64,000 bases of DNA from Tricholoma matsutake (taxonomy: Eukaryota > Basidiomycota > Agaricomycetes > Agaricales > Tricholomataceae). A program made the translations under genes and the position numbers. The notes under the pieces are model-generated. The model worked only from the letters and a program-made list of their open reading frames with translations, made no database searches and had not been told where the DNA came from. Location: assembly GCA_026075535.2 (NCBI GenBank), contig AP026541.1, forward strand, positions 3,596,001-3,660,000, written 5' to 3'. Positions 32,100-44,817 of this stretch are shown here, piece by piece (position 1 is the stretch's first letter; each line of letters starts with the position of its first letter).

Positions 32100-33429
32100 T
32101 TATTCCAATGCAGCAACTTGTTCTTCCAACCAAGTCCAAAGCTCCTTTCCCAGTTGCGGATCGCGTGGTTCTGCCCTCAAGAAACCACGACGAGCCCAAG
32201 GACAAAAGAACTGGCGAGGAACGCTTATTACTATTACCACTACAGGAGAATTTGAAGAAGCACACCTCGCCATTGAAATTTACACCATCGGGGTGGGTCG
32301 CCACGTAGAGCGATGATAATGCCCCAAAAGCAACCGGATGCTTAATAAATTCCTGACATGGTAAAGCATCAGTCCAATACACCCATACAGCACCCTTACT
32401 CTAGAGCGCACCAAAAAAAACTTCTGAAGTCGACTGTCCACATGGCGAGGCAGATCCGTGTCGATGGTCCCAGGGTTCAAGGAGGTTGTGACAATACCCT
32501 GATCCCCGTAACGGCGAGCAAGCTCTTGCGCGATGACAATGCTCGCGAACTTGCTCTGTAAATAGAGCGCTTCTTTTCCGAGCTTTTTGCGAGTGGGGCT
32601 GTCCTTGAACGTGTCGAACCGAAGGCCACTGTACATCAACGACCCGGTGGATGCGACAGTGACGATACGTGCTGGGCTGCCTGAGGCTTTTGCGGTTGAG
32701 AGGAGTGTCGGAATGAGGAGCTTGGTGAAGTAGAAGTGGCCTAGAAAAGGAAGCTTTGTAAATCTGCGAACCATACTCCACATACAGCAAAGCGTAACTG
32801 ACCAAGGACATTCGTGCCGAGTTGCAGATCGTAGCCTGAGAGACAGTGGATTAAAATACAACGGTCATTGTGAACAGTTATGGGCGCACCATCCTTCGTC
32901 AGCTGATCGATAGGAGGCATCATGACACCTCTAAAGGGAAACATTCGATTACCATCAGCGTCACGTCTAGAAACGCTAAACTGACGCATTGTTTATGAGC
33001 ACATGAAGTTCCGTTTCTTTCCTAGTATGTCAACCCTGTCAGATCAGCACAAGAAGCGCAAACTCATGTTCTCACTCAGTAAACACCCTTGCAGACTCCT
33101 TGATTGACTTGAGGTCAGAGAGGTCGAGCTGGAGGAATTTCGCCTCGTTGCCAGTGGCGGTTTTGAGTTCCTCGATGACCGTTTTAGACTTCGCTTCGTT
33201 TCGTGTTGCGATATAAACCACTGCGTTGTGATTCAGAAGCGCCTGCAAATTTGATAAACTCCAAGTTATAATGACTGACTGGCGTACACACCTTGACGGT
33301 CTCTTTACCGACACCACTATTGCCACCGGTAACAATAAAGACCTTGCCGGTGAGGTCTGGAATATCGTTTACGCTGAAAGTGGGCTTGGGAGGGAAAATT
33401 TCGCGAAAAAAGGATAAGGCGACACCCAT
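32100..33429 (-). CDS. Short-chain dehydrogenase/reductase, retinol-dehydrogenase-like
   Basis: Exons on the complement: 33429-33292, 33242-33076, 33021-32986, 32930-32890, 32835-32803, 32740-32412, 32352-32266, 32210-32100; 942 nt, 313 residues. Classical SDR landmarks: cofactor motif TGGNSGVG (residues 34-41), ATRNEAKS at the end of beta-2 (the Arg suggests NADP), [21 protein letters not shown] (Ser169), and the catalytic YLQSK (Tyr198, Lys202). It then reads [14 protein letters not shown] and the C-terminal WTWLEEQV. The N-terminal [20 protein letters not shown] is mildly hydrophobic and typical of the fungal WW-domain-oxidoreductase/retinol-dehydrogenase-like group. The substrate is unknown. 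The gene is intact, with introns of 49-62 bp. Confidence 0.93.
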
Positions 33430-33686
33430 GACAGAGCAAGCAAAAAAGTGAGAGGGCTGGTTAGTTTAATACTAGGCTATTTAGCATAATGGCTCCCATC
33501 TCGCAGGCCAAGCACGACTTGCAGAATATTGGCAATATGTTGGCTGCCGGTGACGCGTCGACGCGGCACGGGGTTGAAAATTCTCAAGACATACATATAT
33601 ACCTATGTAGTTTTGTGTACGTAGGTACGCCTCCACTCCCTCTTTAGAAACCTGACCGCAAGCACGTCTCGTCCATAACCCATTGT

Positions 33687-33967
33687 TTAATTGCGGCAAG
33701 TCTGCAGGTTTGATTTACCATGTGAAGCGAATGATACTCTAGAATCCTTGCTGACTTACACCTTTGAGATTACAGTGAAAGGTGCAACAGTCCCTGTTAG
33801 CAGAGCAAGACCCTCCATTGGGTGTACACGTTGGGACGTTATCGGTAGAGGACTCCATCATGGCATCAGGGATTTCGGTTCGGACAGGAGTGAGTGGTGA
33901 CGGCGGCGCCCGCAACGCCCGCTCTGTAGAGAATGACAGAGAGAACGAGGGTTTTGAAAATCTGCAT
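33687..33967 (-). CDS. Small secreted cystine-knot-like peptide (model uncertain)
   Basis: The last exons are clear: a frame with CTPNGGSCSANRDCC, joined by a normal intron (33702-33759) to a 15-nt exon ending TCRN and a TAA at 33687. Together they give six cysteines spaced C-x6-C-x5-CC-x3-C-x4-C, an inhibitor-cystine-knot-like pattern. The start is less clear. An ATG at 33967 gives a good signal peptide (MQIFKTLVLSVIL) but in another frame. Connecting it in phase needs an intron from GTCACC or GTTGCG to the AG before TCCTCTACC, with weak splice sites. Alternatively the gene carries a frameshift. Secreted peptides of this kind are common in Agaricomycetes, with unknown roles. Confidence 0.5.
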
Positions 33968-35449
33968 GCTGAGGACGAGTTTAGAGATGAGAAATTGGGT
34001 ATTAGTGGGCAGAGGCTATTTATACGCTCGAGGGTAGCTCCTCCGAGGGGAAGAGAGGTGGCGCTTAACCAAGTCCAACGGCAGAGAGGTTGGGAAGTCC
34101 CAAGTTGTACGTGCACATGTGCTTGCTGCCGTTCTCCTAGAATCAAAATAGGGGTATAGCGTGAAATGGGCGATTTGACGCTGAAACGAGCCAAGGAGTC
34201 AGATGTAGTGCTCGCCATCAGGAGTCTTGACACCGATTCTGAAGTGTGCAAGAAATCGGGCATCTTCTAGAATATTGACATCACACTTGTTGTCATTCCT
34301 TAGGTTTCGTCCAGCGGTCATGGTATTATTGCTGGAGGTCGCCTGTGTGGTACTCGTGAATGTGGTAAGGGTTCTCTACTCCTTGCGAAATAGTCAGACG
34401 CGAAAACGTGGTTTGACTTGCTTAAAAAAGAAAAAGCTCTTAGCTTTGATGATGAGCAGAAGAACATCGTAATATCAAATTGTAAACAGTTTTGGGCCGA
34501 CCTGGTCTAGCTCGCTCAGTGGCAATGCGAACACCCATTTAATGACTTCCCGAGGCTCCGAATCCAGCGCTGCGAGAACAAGTAACTCCGGATTTGCAAG
34601 GAGAGCCTATGCAGCTCTTACGAGACAGTGATTTAGATTGCCTGGCATTCCGGAGGCCCGGGGGTGGAGAGCTTCTGTAGCCCTTGATCCATCGGTGACT
34701 ATTAATATGAGCACCATGTGCTTTATGAGAAGGAGAGCCCGTGCAGCCTTTGCAGAGCGCCTGTCGACTTACCATTCAGGACTGGTCACCACAGGCCTCC
34801 ATTCCACCTTCTCGAGTACATGCTAACTCAGCTGCAGAAGCTGCATGTATTGCTCTCTTCTCGCACTCCTCCTGGAGTCTGCGTGTAAATGCGTAAATGC
34901 ACTCCTCAGGAGTGTCGGGAGGTGCCGTCGGTGGGTGTTAGGGTTCATCTGAGTCATTGTAGACTAATCGACTGAGTTCTATTCAAAGTCTGACGGTTGA
35001 ACGTTGAGAATTTTGAACGTAAATCACCAGTCTTCCTATGTATTTGATAAGACTTTGGAAATGTATCGCGGTCAGCAATTGCACTATATGACAGTGGCTT
35101 GCCAGCCACAGTGAACTCTGACCAGAATTCTTCAGGTGAGCCCCCTTAATGTGAGCCTGACTTGAAGCCAAACCATATTCATTCATTTGGTGCTAGGTAC
35201 TACTATTATGATATTCCAGAAAAAGAATAGGCACAGAAGTGGTAATTCATTACGGGATTAAGGTGCAAAACAGCACCACGGATATTGGGTACCAGAGGGT
35301 AATACAACTGTTATTACAAAAAGTTTGCTCATCCAGCATCAAAAGCAGCGACAATAGTAAAGCAGGACATACCGACAAGGTCACACACAGCATTGCGCAA
35401 ATAGCATCGATCACGATAATAAACCAAAACTTCACACCACGTCTTCAAC
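33968..35449. other. 1.5-kb spacer, no gene supported
   Basis: Only short overlapping frames. A 20-bp near-repeat (GGAGAGCCTATGCAGCTCTT about 34600 and GGAGAGCCCGTGCAGCCTTT about 34731) and a short palindrome CACTCCTCAGGAGTG near 34900 are visible. Nothing is assignable. Confidence 0.5.
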
Positions 35450-36969
35450 TCAGAGAGTTTGCACCACGATCGCCGTATCGTCGATCCACGCCACGTCCAT
35501 ATCGAGCGTCAGCACCCTCGAGACGCTATACCGATCCCCACCCAGCGCCCTCCTTAGCAGTCTTAGCGCCATATTATCCGTCGTACCGTCCGACTTTCCG
35601 TTCGCCATTGCTGTACCAGCAACGCCAAGCACACGTGCCGGCAACATAGACATATCCGCCTTAGCAGCCATACTGTTCGCCCAGCTCGCAATAATACGCT
35701 GCTGCCCTTCTCCACTACACAGATCGGCAAAGCCATCCGATGACAGGATCAGATACCGAGGAGAAGACGAGAACGGGCCGTCGAGTCGCCGATGCGTGAC
35801 CTCGGGCTGAGCACTGATATATGGTGGTGTCCGGTTGCGTAAGAGGAATTCTTCCCAGGGCGAAGTATTGTGGAAACCGGGGAAGAGGTTATATAGTATC
35901 CGACGAGTAAACACAGGAGGTTGCTTGAAAGGGATGTCTCCTAAGCCTATTTAGTCGGACGTGTAAGCACAATGACGGTCGAGTCCGGGGTTAGACGTAC
36001 ATCTGAATGGGGCAAGGGCACCAAGGACACGTCTGTCAATCACACACTCCGGCTCGTTTGGATGTGCCCGTCGAACGCGTTCGACCTCCGCGTCATTGTC
36101 CCCGTTATGATCGGTCGTCAGACGGTCCACAACCCAGTCTTCCCCAGCTTCGTCTGGCATCACCATAACTGAGAAGCATCTTGACGTAAGGGTGGATACG
36201 AGTGAAGTCCAGAAGTGCACTTACTTGCTTGACAATCGCCGAGGTTCGCAACCCAAAGATTCTTGTGGTCGGGGTCGACAAGTGCAACGAGTGCTGTTGT
36301 ACCATACATACATAGCCTGGCTTTCTTCCAATTAGCGCCACCTTTATGTTGGTCGTTGATGATATTTCGGATTTGCGCATCGGAGAAACTGTCCAGTCCT
36401 TCAAGTCCGCCGAAAAGATCCAAAACATCATTGGCAATCGCATCATCAAAAGCAACAATTGAGCGAGAGAACAGATCACCGATCAGCTCAGGGGTAAATT
36501 CACAGGAAGGATCGCTAGCGAGTGCATTTCGCAAGAAGTCGCGGACAATGATTGGCAGGTGGAATGCAACGTGTTCGACAGTAACGTCCCCAAGATGGCC
36601 TAGCGCACGTTAAAAAGTCGCATCGCTGTGAATCAGACTGTACACGAGAGACAATGAGGACGCACCGTCAAAAACACCGGTCAATGTCCACATACGCCCA
36701 TGTATATCGAGCTGCGTGACAACATAGCGATCCTGCGTCTTCGTAGTGGGCGATGGCTGGAAATTGATGCTATCCGCCCTCCAACCCCTCCGCGAATCGA
36801 GCAGCACACTTTGTGGCCTGGCAAGAATGCGTAACTCGCGCCATAGTTCAGCTTCACCAAGGACATGATATGGGCGTGGCCAAGGGCCATCTTCGGGGCC
36901 GCACCGTGATCCTGGAATATCCTCTGCGTATGCCCAGTTACTCGGCGCGCGCTCGACGAGCAAAGCCAT
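35450..36969 (-). CDS. PP2C-type protein phosphatase
   Basis: Exons on the complement: 36969-36666, 36599-36225, 36168-36001, 35946-35450; 1344 nt, 447 residues from the Met at 36969. PP2C motifs appear in order: QDRYVVTQLDIHG, the metal-binding TGVFDGHLGD, ARLCMYGTTALVALVD, NLGDCQA, the PPYISAQPEVTHRRL substrate region, LILSSDGFADL and the C-terminal TDNMALRLLRRAL ... WIDDTAIVV. The layout resembles fungal pyruvate-dehydrogenase-phosphatase-like PP2Cs. The true N-terminus may lie upstream, because an open hydrophobic segment (SLYLGQISQYLSGFWAY) precedes the chosen Met in frame after a plausible acceptor near 37051, which would add a membrane anchor or targeting region. Confidence 0.88.
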
Positions 36970-37694
36970 ATAGGCCCAAAAACCAGATAGGTATTGGGAG
37001 ATCTGACCAAGGTAGAGCGAGAAAGAGCTGAAAGACGTCGCCGTGATAACTGGGCAAGAAAAGAATCACGGAAGCAGTGATATGTAGCCACCTGCAAGGT
37101 CCGAAAATTCGGCAGAGGTTAGGCGTTTATGTAGACTACGCGTACATATGTTCTGCCGGGTTCACCGTTAGATCCTGGAAATATTACTCAGGCTGAAGCA
37201 GGTTGGGAATTAGGTCCAATCACGCACGTGGTCAATTGTCTCAGAGGCGCAATCCATCAATGCATCACCGCGCGGGTCATTGGACGACGACTCGGAAGGA
37301 TCCATCAACGGCGTCTAGTGTCAAGTTCCATGTCGAACTCGTTCCAAGTCCCATGATCATACTAAAGATAAACAATCCACAGCCGATTACAGTATACAGA
37401 AGTCAACAGGCTACAATTGTAATGTATGTATGTATGTAAACGTGAATGTGATTTATGTAGTCATGAGATGTGTAGATATACATGGACCCATCAAGGAGAT
37501 AAGTCCAACTGCCGGAATGGGGGTAATATTCCATCCAATATAGGTTTCAATGACAGCGTAGAGGCCTCACGGCATCACGTACTCCTCAGCCTCTGTTGGC
37601 AAAGGTGGCATCGGCGCAGGCGCTACCCGTCATGACTATCCGCGCTCGACGAGAATCACGGTGAAAGCATATCCTTCTTGACGTCTACCGGTTA
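36970..37694. other. Upstream of the phosphatase, no other gene
   Basis: Contains the possible extra 5' exon of the PP2C gene (about 36970-37051). The rest holds only short unsupported frames. Confidence 0.45.
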
Positions 37695-38101
37695 TCATGG
37701 TCTCCCCGTCACCTCGGAATACGATGACTCCGAAAGCCGGTTCGGATTGCGTGTATTGCGGTTCTTGCCATGGTGTTCGCGAAGAGATGGCAAGGCAGGA
37801 CTCCTGCTAGATTTTGACCTGGGATGGCGGAAATAATCATACGCGTCAATAAAGTTTGCCACTTCCCGTCCGTGCCTGGCATCCTCGGCGTCTCTGAGAT
37901 ATCGCAGCTTCGTATCCATAATCAAGAGATCGCGATGCATAGGGAGCACCGCCGCACGGCCTGTCGTACTATGTCCGAGGAACTTGGTGTCAAATCTTAC
38001 AAGCCTCTCCCACTTGTCTCCCACTAACCCTTGCACTGCGGATCCGCGTGGCGTCGTCACAAGAGTACCACCAAGAAGACAAACGCACATCCAAGAGTTA
38101 C
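37695..38101 (-). pseudogene. Broken C-terminal copy of the cysteine-rich membrane protein gene
   Basis: Minus-strand frame matching the parent tail from the middle of the transmembrane helix (CTTGGATGTGCGTTTGTCTT, compare 29927) through WERLVRF, GRAAVLP, DAEDARH and FIDAYDY to SEVTGRP. There is no start, ectodomain or correct end. It lies at the edge where host DNA gives way to the repeat compartment and is inverted relative to the parent, about 7 kb away. Confidence 0.9.
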
Positions 38102-38544
38102 TAGTAAGTATGACATTACTTTTCATCGTAAAAAGGTAGTGATGAGAACCCTGTTGTCATGTGCAGGGCGCAGCATCCCGGTCTCAGGTCAAGTGATTAT
38201 GTGATTAAGTAATAAGATGGAACTCCGTTCAAAAGTCAGCTAAACGTTCAAGTTTGTGGTCTGGTTCTGTGCACCCCGGTTTAAATGTTGTACCACTGGT
38301 TTGTCACTGGTTTTAGTGACCACTTCGCTTCTACTTCGCTTCAACACTTGTGGCGCATGGTCTCATCAAAAACCAATGGTGGACTGGTGGTATTGCTTCA
38401 CATATATATTCCTCTTCTGTTTGTGGGCTTGCCAATATCTGTTTCTTTTCCTTGTCTCACCCTCGGTCACTCCTTTAGTTGCTTTTACCACCATTCTTTA
38501 ATTCTCGTTTCTCTCACTTCCTGCAAATCAGTGTTGCTGTTGAA

Positions 38545-41500
38545 ATGGAACCATCAGATGTTCCATTGATGTCGCAAGAAACAGACATATTGCACTCTTT
38601 TCTTGACCAACTCGGAACCTTGCGACCACAGGTAGGCCCCTCTATGCCTGTCCCTTTGCCTGTCCCACCAGTCCAATCGACATCTCCTGCAACTGTGCAA
38701 ATGCCTCCATTGTACCCACCACTGCCTACTTCCCTTCCTCCACCATTGGTCTTGCACCATGGCACGCTTCAAGCTCATTCCAGTCCATATTCCATGTTGC
38801 CACCACATCAGGGCCATCCATCCCTTTCTCCTGCAATCACCCCCTACCATTCAGCCCTCCTGGGCTCTCAGGGCCACCCATTGCCTTCATCAAGAATCAC
38901 TGGTGGAATTGAGAATCTTGGCAGTCTCAACACAAGCTTTGCCAATCGACAACGGCTGGCAGCAGCAGCCACCAATCTACCCAGGCATGTTTCCCTTCCA
39001 CAATGCACAGCCCATGGCCCACAGCGTGGACCAGCCGTGGTGCCACCCACTCTCACCCCAGGATTCTCAATCAACTCTGTCCTCTCCAGTGAAGGCATGA
39101 TGAGAATCAAAGGCAAGGTTTATCCCCCACAGGTGACTGACTGCATCGTTAACATCATCTGAATTTGATCTAACTGATATGGACAGCCAATTGTGACGGA
39201 AAACCTCACATATTATCGGTTCCATAAAGATTCATTCAATGCCATGCTAGAGCATTTTTCTCTTCTTTATTCCCATGACATTCCTTCTACTACACTTGCA
39301 ACGGATCTAGTCCGACAGGTCATAGAAGACATGAAATGTTCCAGGATGTGCTATAGCTTTGTTGAGCATTACTCTCCCAATATCCTTGACCACAAAGCAT
39401 TACCACTGCTCCTGATGATCTTCAGAGACCGAGGCCGAGCAGCTAGTGACAGTGAAATCAAACTTTGATGCATACCCATGGATCCTACCCTCACCCTCCA
39501 GAAGATGTTTGAGGCCCATAATAGATATACCCTGGCAGCAGCAGGAAATGGCATTGAAGATGCTCGTTTCATTATTCATCTCAGTACGTGTTTCTTTTCC
39601 CTATCCATTTGTTGGCTAACTGAACCTGTCTTAGTTGTACGTGAACACCCACTGACTGCCATAACCTCATTCGATACTGACCTTCCACGCGTCCATAATT
39701 GTATTTCAAAGAGAGTATATCATCAATTCCCTGGGGATCTGTACCCATCCAATCAAGCTGCTGAAACTGATACATCCTGCACAGAATCACAATCAGAACT
39801 GGAGGATAGTGATATGGAAGATATTTTACCGACCACAAGTCTACGGGACATTGTTAATGTAAGTGCCCATCACCCAATGTTATGGTCAAGTGCCACCCTG
39901 ATGCAGGATACACAGACTCCCAGCAGTCCTAGAAGAGGATTCCTTCGAGCTTGTACCCGTGCGGCTTCTCACCCCCACCGTCGGCCATCTACCACACATG
40001 ACCATACCCCTCCACCAATTTCTGGGCCATCTCAACAACAACTGCAACAACCACTGCAAGCACTCATTCGAACAGCCTCTATTCCAGAGGTTCTATGGGT
40101 GCACCAATAGGTGGCACCTGTCTTCTTGGAAAGTGAAACCATCCATTTGGCAGATGTGAGATTGATGGCATTCACACAAGAGGCAGAGCAATATATTACC
40201 CTGGAGAATATGTTGGGAATAATAGGGAAAAAAGACACTTTTTCCCTGGGGAAAAATAAAAGGAACCATCAGTAAAGAAATGTTGTTTTTCCCACACTTT
40301 TCTCTTTGCTCTTGCTCAGCAAAAATAACTCATCCATTCCTGGGAGAAAATCAGGTGAATATGGAGGGAAAATATATCTTTTTTTCCACATTTTCTCTAT
40401 ATCTGGTGAAAATAACATTTTTTCTCCTGACTTCCACAATTTTTTCACCTAGAAACAGATTAGTTATTTTTCCACAGAGAAAAAAGTGGGAATATGTGGG
40501 AAAATGACCTTTTGCCCCCTAATGTTCACAAGTTTTTCTCCTGGAAACAGATTAGTTGTTTTCCTGTAGCAACCAAAAGGACAAAGTGTGGGAAAATAAC
40601 ATATTTTTACTGATGGTTCCTTTTATTTTCCCCAGTGAAAAAGTGTCTTTTTCTCCTATTATTCCCAACATTTTCTCCAGGGTAATATATTGCTCTGCCT
40701 CTTGTGTCAGGAAAGCTACTGTAGGGTCTGATGTTGAGAAGCTTGAGATCCGTGGGTCAGATGTCCGTGCACTGGCACAGGCATTTTTAAATACGCTGGG
40801 TGAAGCTGTAAAAAGAGGGGATTTTACTTCAGTCCTTTCGCCACAGAGGGAGTTTGATATGTGAGCTGATGAATGCATTAGCACACATCGCCTCCATCTA
40901 ATGATCATAATCTCTTAGTGTACAGCAGAGTGTTATTGGTAGAGATAGGATCCAGTCATTTGGAGAAGGTGTTGAGCGTGAAGCCCTTCAAATTGCATTT
41001 CAAGAATACCAGGACAATTCAACGATGTGGTTCCTGCAGCACCAAGACTATCACTCCTCGCTTGTCACACTTGGCTTGCAGTGCTGACAGCTGTCCTCCT
41101 TGCAGCGTTCTATCAAGCTCAGCATCCTTGGTGCATTAACACTTTATTACTCCTCTATGGCATCCCTCTGAACCCTCTATCGCCTGTCCTCTTGCACTAT
41201 TTTATTCATGACTTGGATCTAAACTTGATCTCCCATAATTTTCTGGGAAACTGGTACCCTGACCTAGGGAGGTTGATACAGGACTGAATAGATGCCAGAC
41301 CTGATGGCAATATTGAATCATTTGCAGGCCATTTTTTGACCTACCATGACACCCAGGTATCACAATGCTTTGCGACATTTTTACTTATGCTAATTTGTGT
41401 CTAGATTTCTTTGCTTACCTTCTGAGACCACTCTCTAGCATGCAAGATGCTTTACCGAGCTATTGTTGGTTCTGTACTGCCAGACCATCCTGACATCCAG

Positions 41501-42170
41501 TCCTTCCTACATGGTTTTTACTTGCCTTGTCATAATGGGTTTTGTTTTCCCAATGTAGGTGTCTGAACATTGTTTTGCATTTTGTTCTTTATTTATACAA
41601 TCCACTAGTTCATCAAACACATTGAAGGAGGGACCGAGATTCTCATTAGCATGCTTTGGGCTTCAAATATAACCTCCCCTGGCGACCTCCTTCCCTATCT
41701 TCAGATAAGGACATTGTCTAGTGATGTAGTGCGCCAACTTGCAGCTGCAGTGCCTGATTCCTCGATGATGTTCTCCTCCATTGTGCAACAATTCCTTCAC
41801 AAAACTGGCGTGCCCTGCCCCACGCTCTTTGAGGATGCTAAACCTCATTTCACAGCAAATCTTGTAAATCTATCTGATATCGGTGCAGTATCTCTGCTCG
41901 AAAATATTGGCATGGGCTGCTACTGGAAGCATCTCAATCAATACAAATGATGTTGGGATAAGTGTAAGTCGCCCATCAGGTACTCCATCATAACAGGAAC
42001 TGAAGATTGTGTTAGATCATGCTCGTTTCTGATGACGATTATCTCTATTGCCTGGGGGAGTGCGACTGACCAACTATGTTGGCAAATGGAAAGATCTGCT
42101 TTAGGACCTGCCTCAAAGAAGCAAGGCTCCAATTGTCATAGCTAGTGAAGCTGGCATGTCACTGATATTC
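38545..42170 (+). pseudogene. HECT-like repeat-family gene, degenerate
   Basis: A spliced coding trace starts at ATG 38545 (MEPSDVPLMSQETDIL), with a Pro/His-rich region, then RQRLAAAATNLPRHV and KVYPPQ joined by an intron (39133-39186) to PIVTENLTYYRFHKDSF. Further exons follow, with normal introns after IIHL and DIVN. An in-frame TGA (39466) and TAG (about 40108) break it, and a foldback element occupies 40175-40708. After that come RKATVGSDVEKLEIRGSDV and SVLSPQREFD, more exons to LGRLIQD, and a worn end near GVPCPTLFEDAKPHF. From memory this is the large Agaricomycete family annotated as HECT-like, usually found next to integrase genes; that assignment is tentative. It is not functional. 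Confidence 0.5.
40175..40708. mobile_element. Foldback element with about 105-145 bp inverted arms
   Basis: The left arm (from ACACAAGAGGCAGAGCAATA at 40175) and the right arm (ending TATTGCTCTGCCTCTTGTGT) are near-perfect inverted repeats for about 105 bp and recognisable for about 40 bp more (CCCACACTTT / AAAGTGTGGG). The centre is AT-rich, with its own direct repeat (AGAAACAGATTAGTTATTTT, about 40450, and the GGAAACAGATTAGTTGTTTT form, about 40543). It has no coding capacity and lies inside the HECT-like gene, perhaps within an intron. A target duplication is not obvious. Confidence 0.85.
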
Positions 42171-42568
42171 AGGTGACGTGGAGCCCTCCTCTTTTCATGC
42201 TGCAGTTCACCATTGGCTACTCTGTGAATGCATCAATGTGATTGGCTCCCATTCAATTCTTTGAAGACCCACTATCCTGTCCCTCCTTGTTTTGACAGTT
42301 TGCCCCTTTCTATCCTGATTCTGGATGATATCCTTATTCCATGCTCTATCCTGTTTTGGGATGATACCCAATATTTCGTAGTTAGAGATACTTTAATCTG
42401 CTAGATATGTTTCACCTTGCTAAAGTACTTTCCTTGTCATTTTCCAGTACTTCATAATCAATGGTGTTTTCCAAATCACCCTGTGAGTCTACGAGAAGAT
42501 CCATGCATACAATTCAAGCAGACAGAATATGCAGCACGAAAAAAGGAAATTGAAAGACATCTTCAAAA

Positions 42569-44817
42569 CTAGGTATTTTTATTATGAGGCCTTTTCAAGT
42601 GTTCAATCTCGCCAGCAATATCTTCTTTATTCTCTCTGTCATATGAGCCCTCTCCATCAAACCCATGCTTCTTGACATCACGGCCAATTTCTGAGTAATG
42701 CTGTTGTTTCTGGTGGACATTGATTACCTGTAGAAGTGTCAAAAATGGAATGGTTATCGCAGGCTGGTCTTGATCCTTGGGCTTAGAAGTACGGTAGAGG
42801 TGTCGATTCAGAATGTCCATTGATGTGGGCCCATTAGGTTCCTCAGAAAAAATCTATGCCACAATCATAGATATTAGTGGTCAGAGGAGTTCTTGACAAA
42901 AGGCACTTGCCATGTAAAGAGCATGTTGGGAAACTACAAATTTTACATATTTCCCATCAAATTCAGATACACATGAAAATCTAGTAGCAGGAGGTGCAGC
43001 ACGGTTACCAACATAACCATCACATCTTGTAAGATAATTCAATGGTTGTGAGCCTGACTCTTCCAATGTCGCAAAGGTTTCAACATAGTCTACTTCCCAG
43101 AAAGCGCATGTCACCTTTTTCACATTCTGTGATTGTTCGCTACAGTATGATTATGCTTGATCTTCACACCAATTGCAAGTTGCACCCTGCCAAGGGAGCA
43201 GACAACAAACCTCCTGAGATTGTATGCAAGTTTTGCCTCAGTCTCACTATAGGCAACTTCTCATACCACTGTTGGCCATCCTTGTGTGATGGGCTGCTTT
43301 GTGGGATTATCCTCATACAGGCTGAAATCAGGACTCTTGATACCATCTTCCAAATCAACATCTGCAGAGCCTCCCAGGCAAACAGCACCTGTGTCAACAG
43401 CAAACAAAGAGAGACCTTTGGAGTCTTTGGCGTCAATGCTGAAGAAGAGGGTTGACATGATTTCATGTCTGAAAGATGGGTAGTGCATGATCAGCTTTTC
43501 ATGTGAGAAATCAATCCTTTTATGTTGTTATTGGATTTGCCACAAACCAGAGAAACCCGACGTACCTAAGGTTGTCCCAACCCAGCACTCTAGACTTTGC
43601 CTATAACTCATCTACAATTTTTGACAAGACACCTTCAATAGATATCTTGTGCTTTCCAGCAATTCCAGTCACCCCATCAAGAAGTGGTTTCAGGTTAGAT
43701 AAGACTTCATCCAAGGAGAGGGGATGGACTGCATTGTCAGCTTCTAATGAGGGCCAAGGTGTAGGAAGGGCATCTACAGCAGGATCAGGAGGATCAGAGG
43801 CCGCATGAGATGATGGTAGTAGGGGTTGCAAGTCATCAGAACTGTCCAATGAGGGGCGAGGTGTTGGAAGGCCAGTAGTAGCATGATGGGCAAGATCCTC
43901 TGAAGAAACCTGTTTGTTTTGGCCCACTACGGGGCAAGGGGGTGTGTATTTCTGGCTGCGCATGTTAGAAGGGGCCCTGGCATTGTTTGAGGAAGATGGT
44001 GGTGCAGAATGAGTAAACAGGCATTCAAAGGTCGAAGATGTATTGATTCTAGTAGAGTTATAACCTGAATGTCAGTAGGGTAGCATATCTGTGCAATGCA
44101 CATATATCAATGCTATCGATGCTGGAAATCTGCCACGTAACAGCCTGATATTGTTGAATTCATGTTTGTTGTTTATGAAACTCAAAGCCTGAACTGGACA
44201 AAGACATTTGCATATATGCCTGAAATTGCAATATATTCTGTGTATGAACAATCACTAGTTGATAAGGTAGTTACTTAAAGCCTTTTTAGCACCTTGAACA
44301 TCTTGCTGGTGGATTGTGGTTGCTTGCCACTCCCCTTCATCCAAAGAATGTGGGTTGGGTGCAATACCTGTCAGAATAGAACCAGACGGCCCCCACAAAA
44401 AATGTATTCCCTGCCAGAGCATGTAATGTGCATGTATCGGAGTGCCTGGCACTATGGTAGACTTGAGCAATGTGGAATTTTATACAAAGAAGCATGGAAA
44501 GTACTTGCCAGGGAAATTTTTTTCAAAATTCCACCTAAGCTCCAACATTGCTTTGGCCCCTGCATACCACGTAGCCTTATGCTCAAATGAGTGGGGTGCC
44601 CATTGAAAGTATTTTAGAACTTCAGAGGCAGTTACTGTAGTGGTTATTGAAGTGCTTGAAATTTTGACTGAGGAATCAGCAGCCACTCAAAATGGGAGGG
44701 AAAACCCATGTGTTCAAGGGTAAGGCACATAGCATTGAAATTCCAGACTTTGAGGTACAGCCCTTTAAAGCGCCGGTTGAATATTGCAGCTTCACTCTGC
44801 TCTGGTGGGATGGTATG
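42569..44817 (-). pseudogene. 3' part of a gene with a PD-(D/E)XK-like domain, split by an LTR element
   Basis: Minus-strand exons read IPPEQSEAAIFNRRFKGLYL at the LTR junction, then HSFEHKATWYAGAKAMLEL, a Ser/Pro-rich linker (about 43960-43600), DVDLEDGIKSPDFSLYED, GWPTVV-stop-EVAYSETEAKLAY, and KKVTCAFWEVDYVETFATLE, ending near 42569. The spacing GIKSPD ... EVAYSE resembles a PD-(D/E)XK nuclease or Uma2-like core; this is from memory and uncertain. A TGG-to-TGA stop and other lesions disable it. It is tail-to-tail with the HECT-like gene. The 5' part lies at 51010-51572 on the other side of the retroelement. Confidence 0.5.

Noticed and set aside
34860..34920. CACTCCTCAGGAGTG palindrome as another mini copy of the TIR family
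   Set aside because: It lacks flanking TA and the CCACCT extension, and a 15-nt palindrome can arise by chance.
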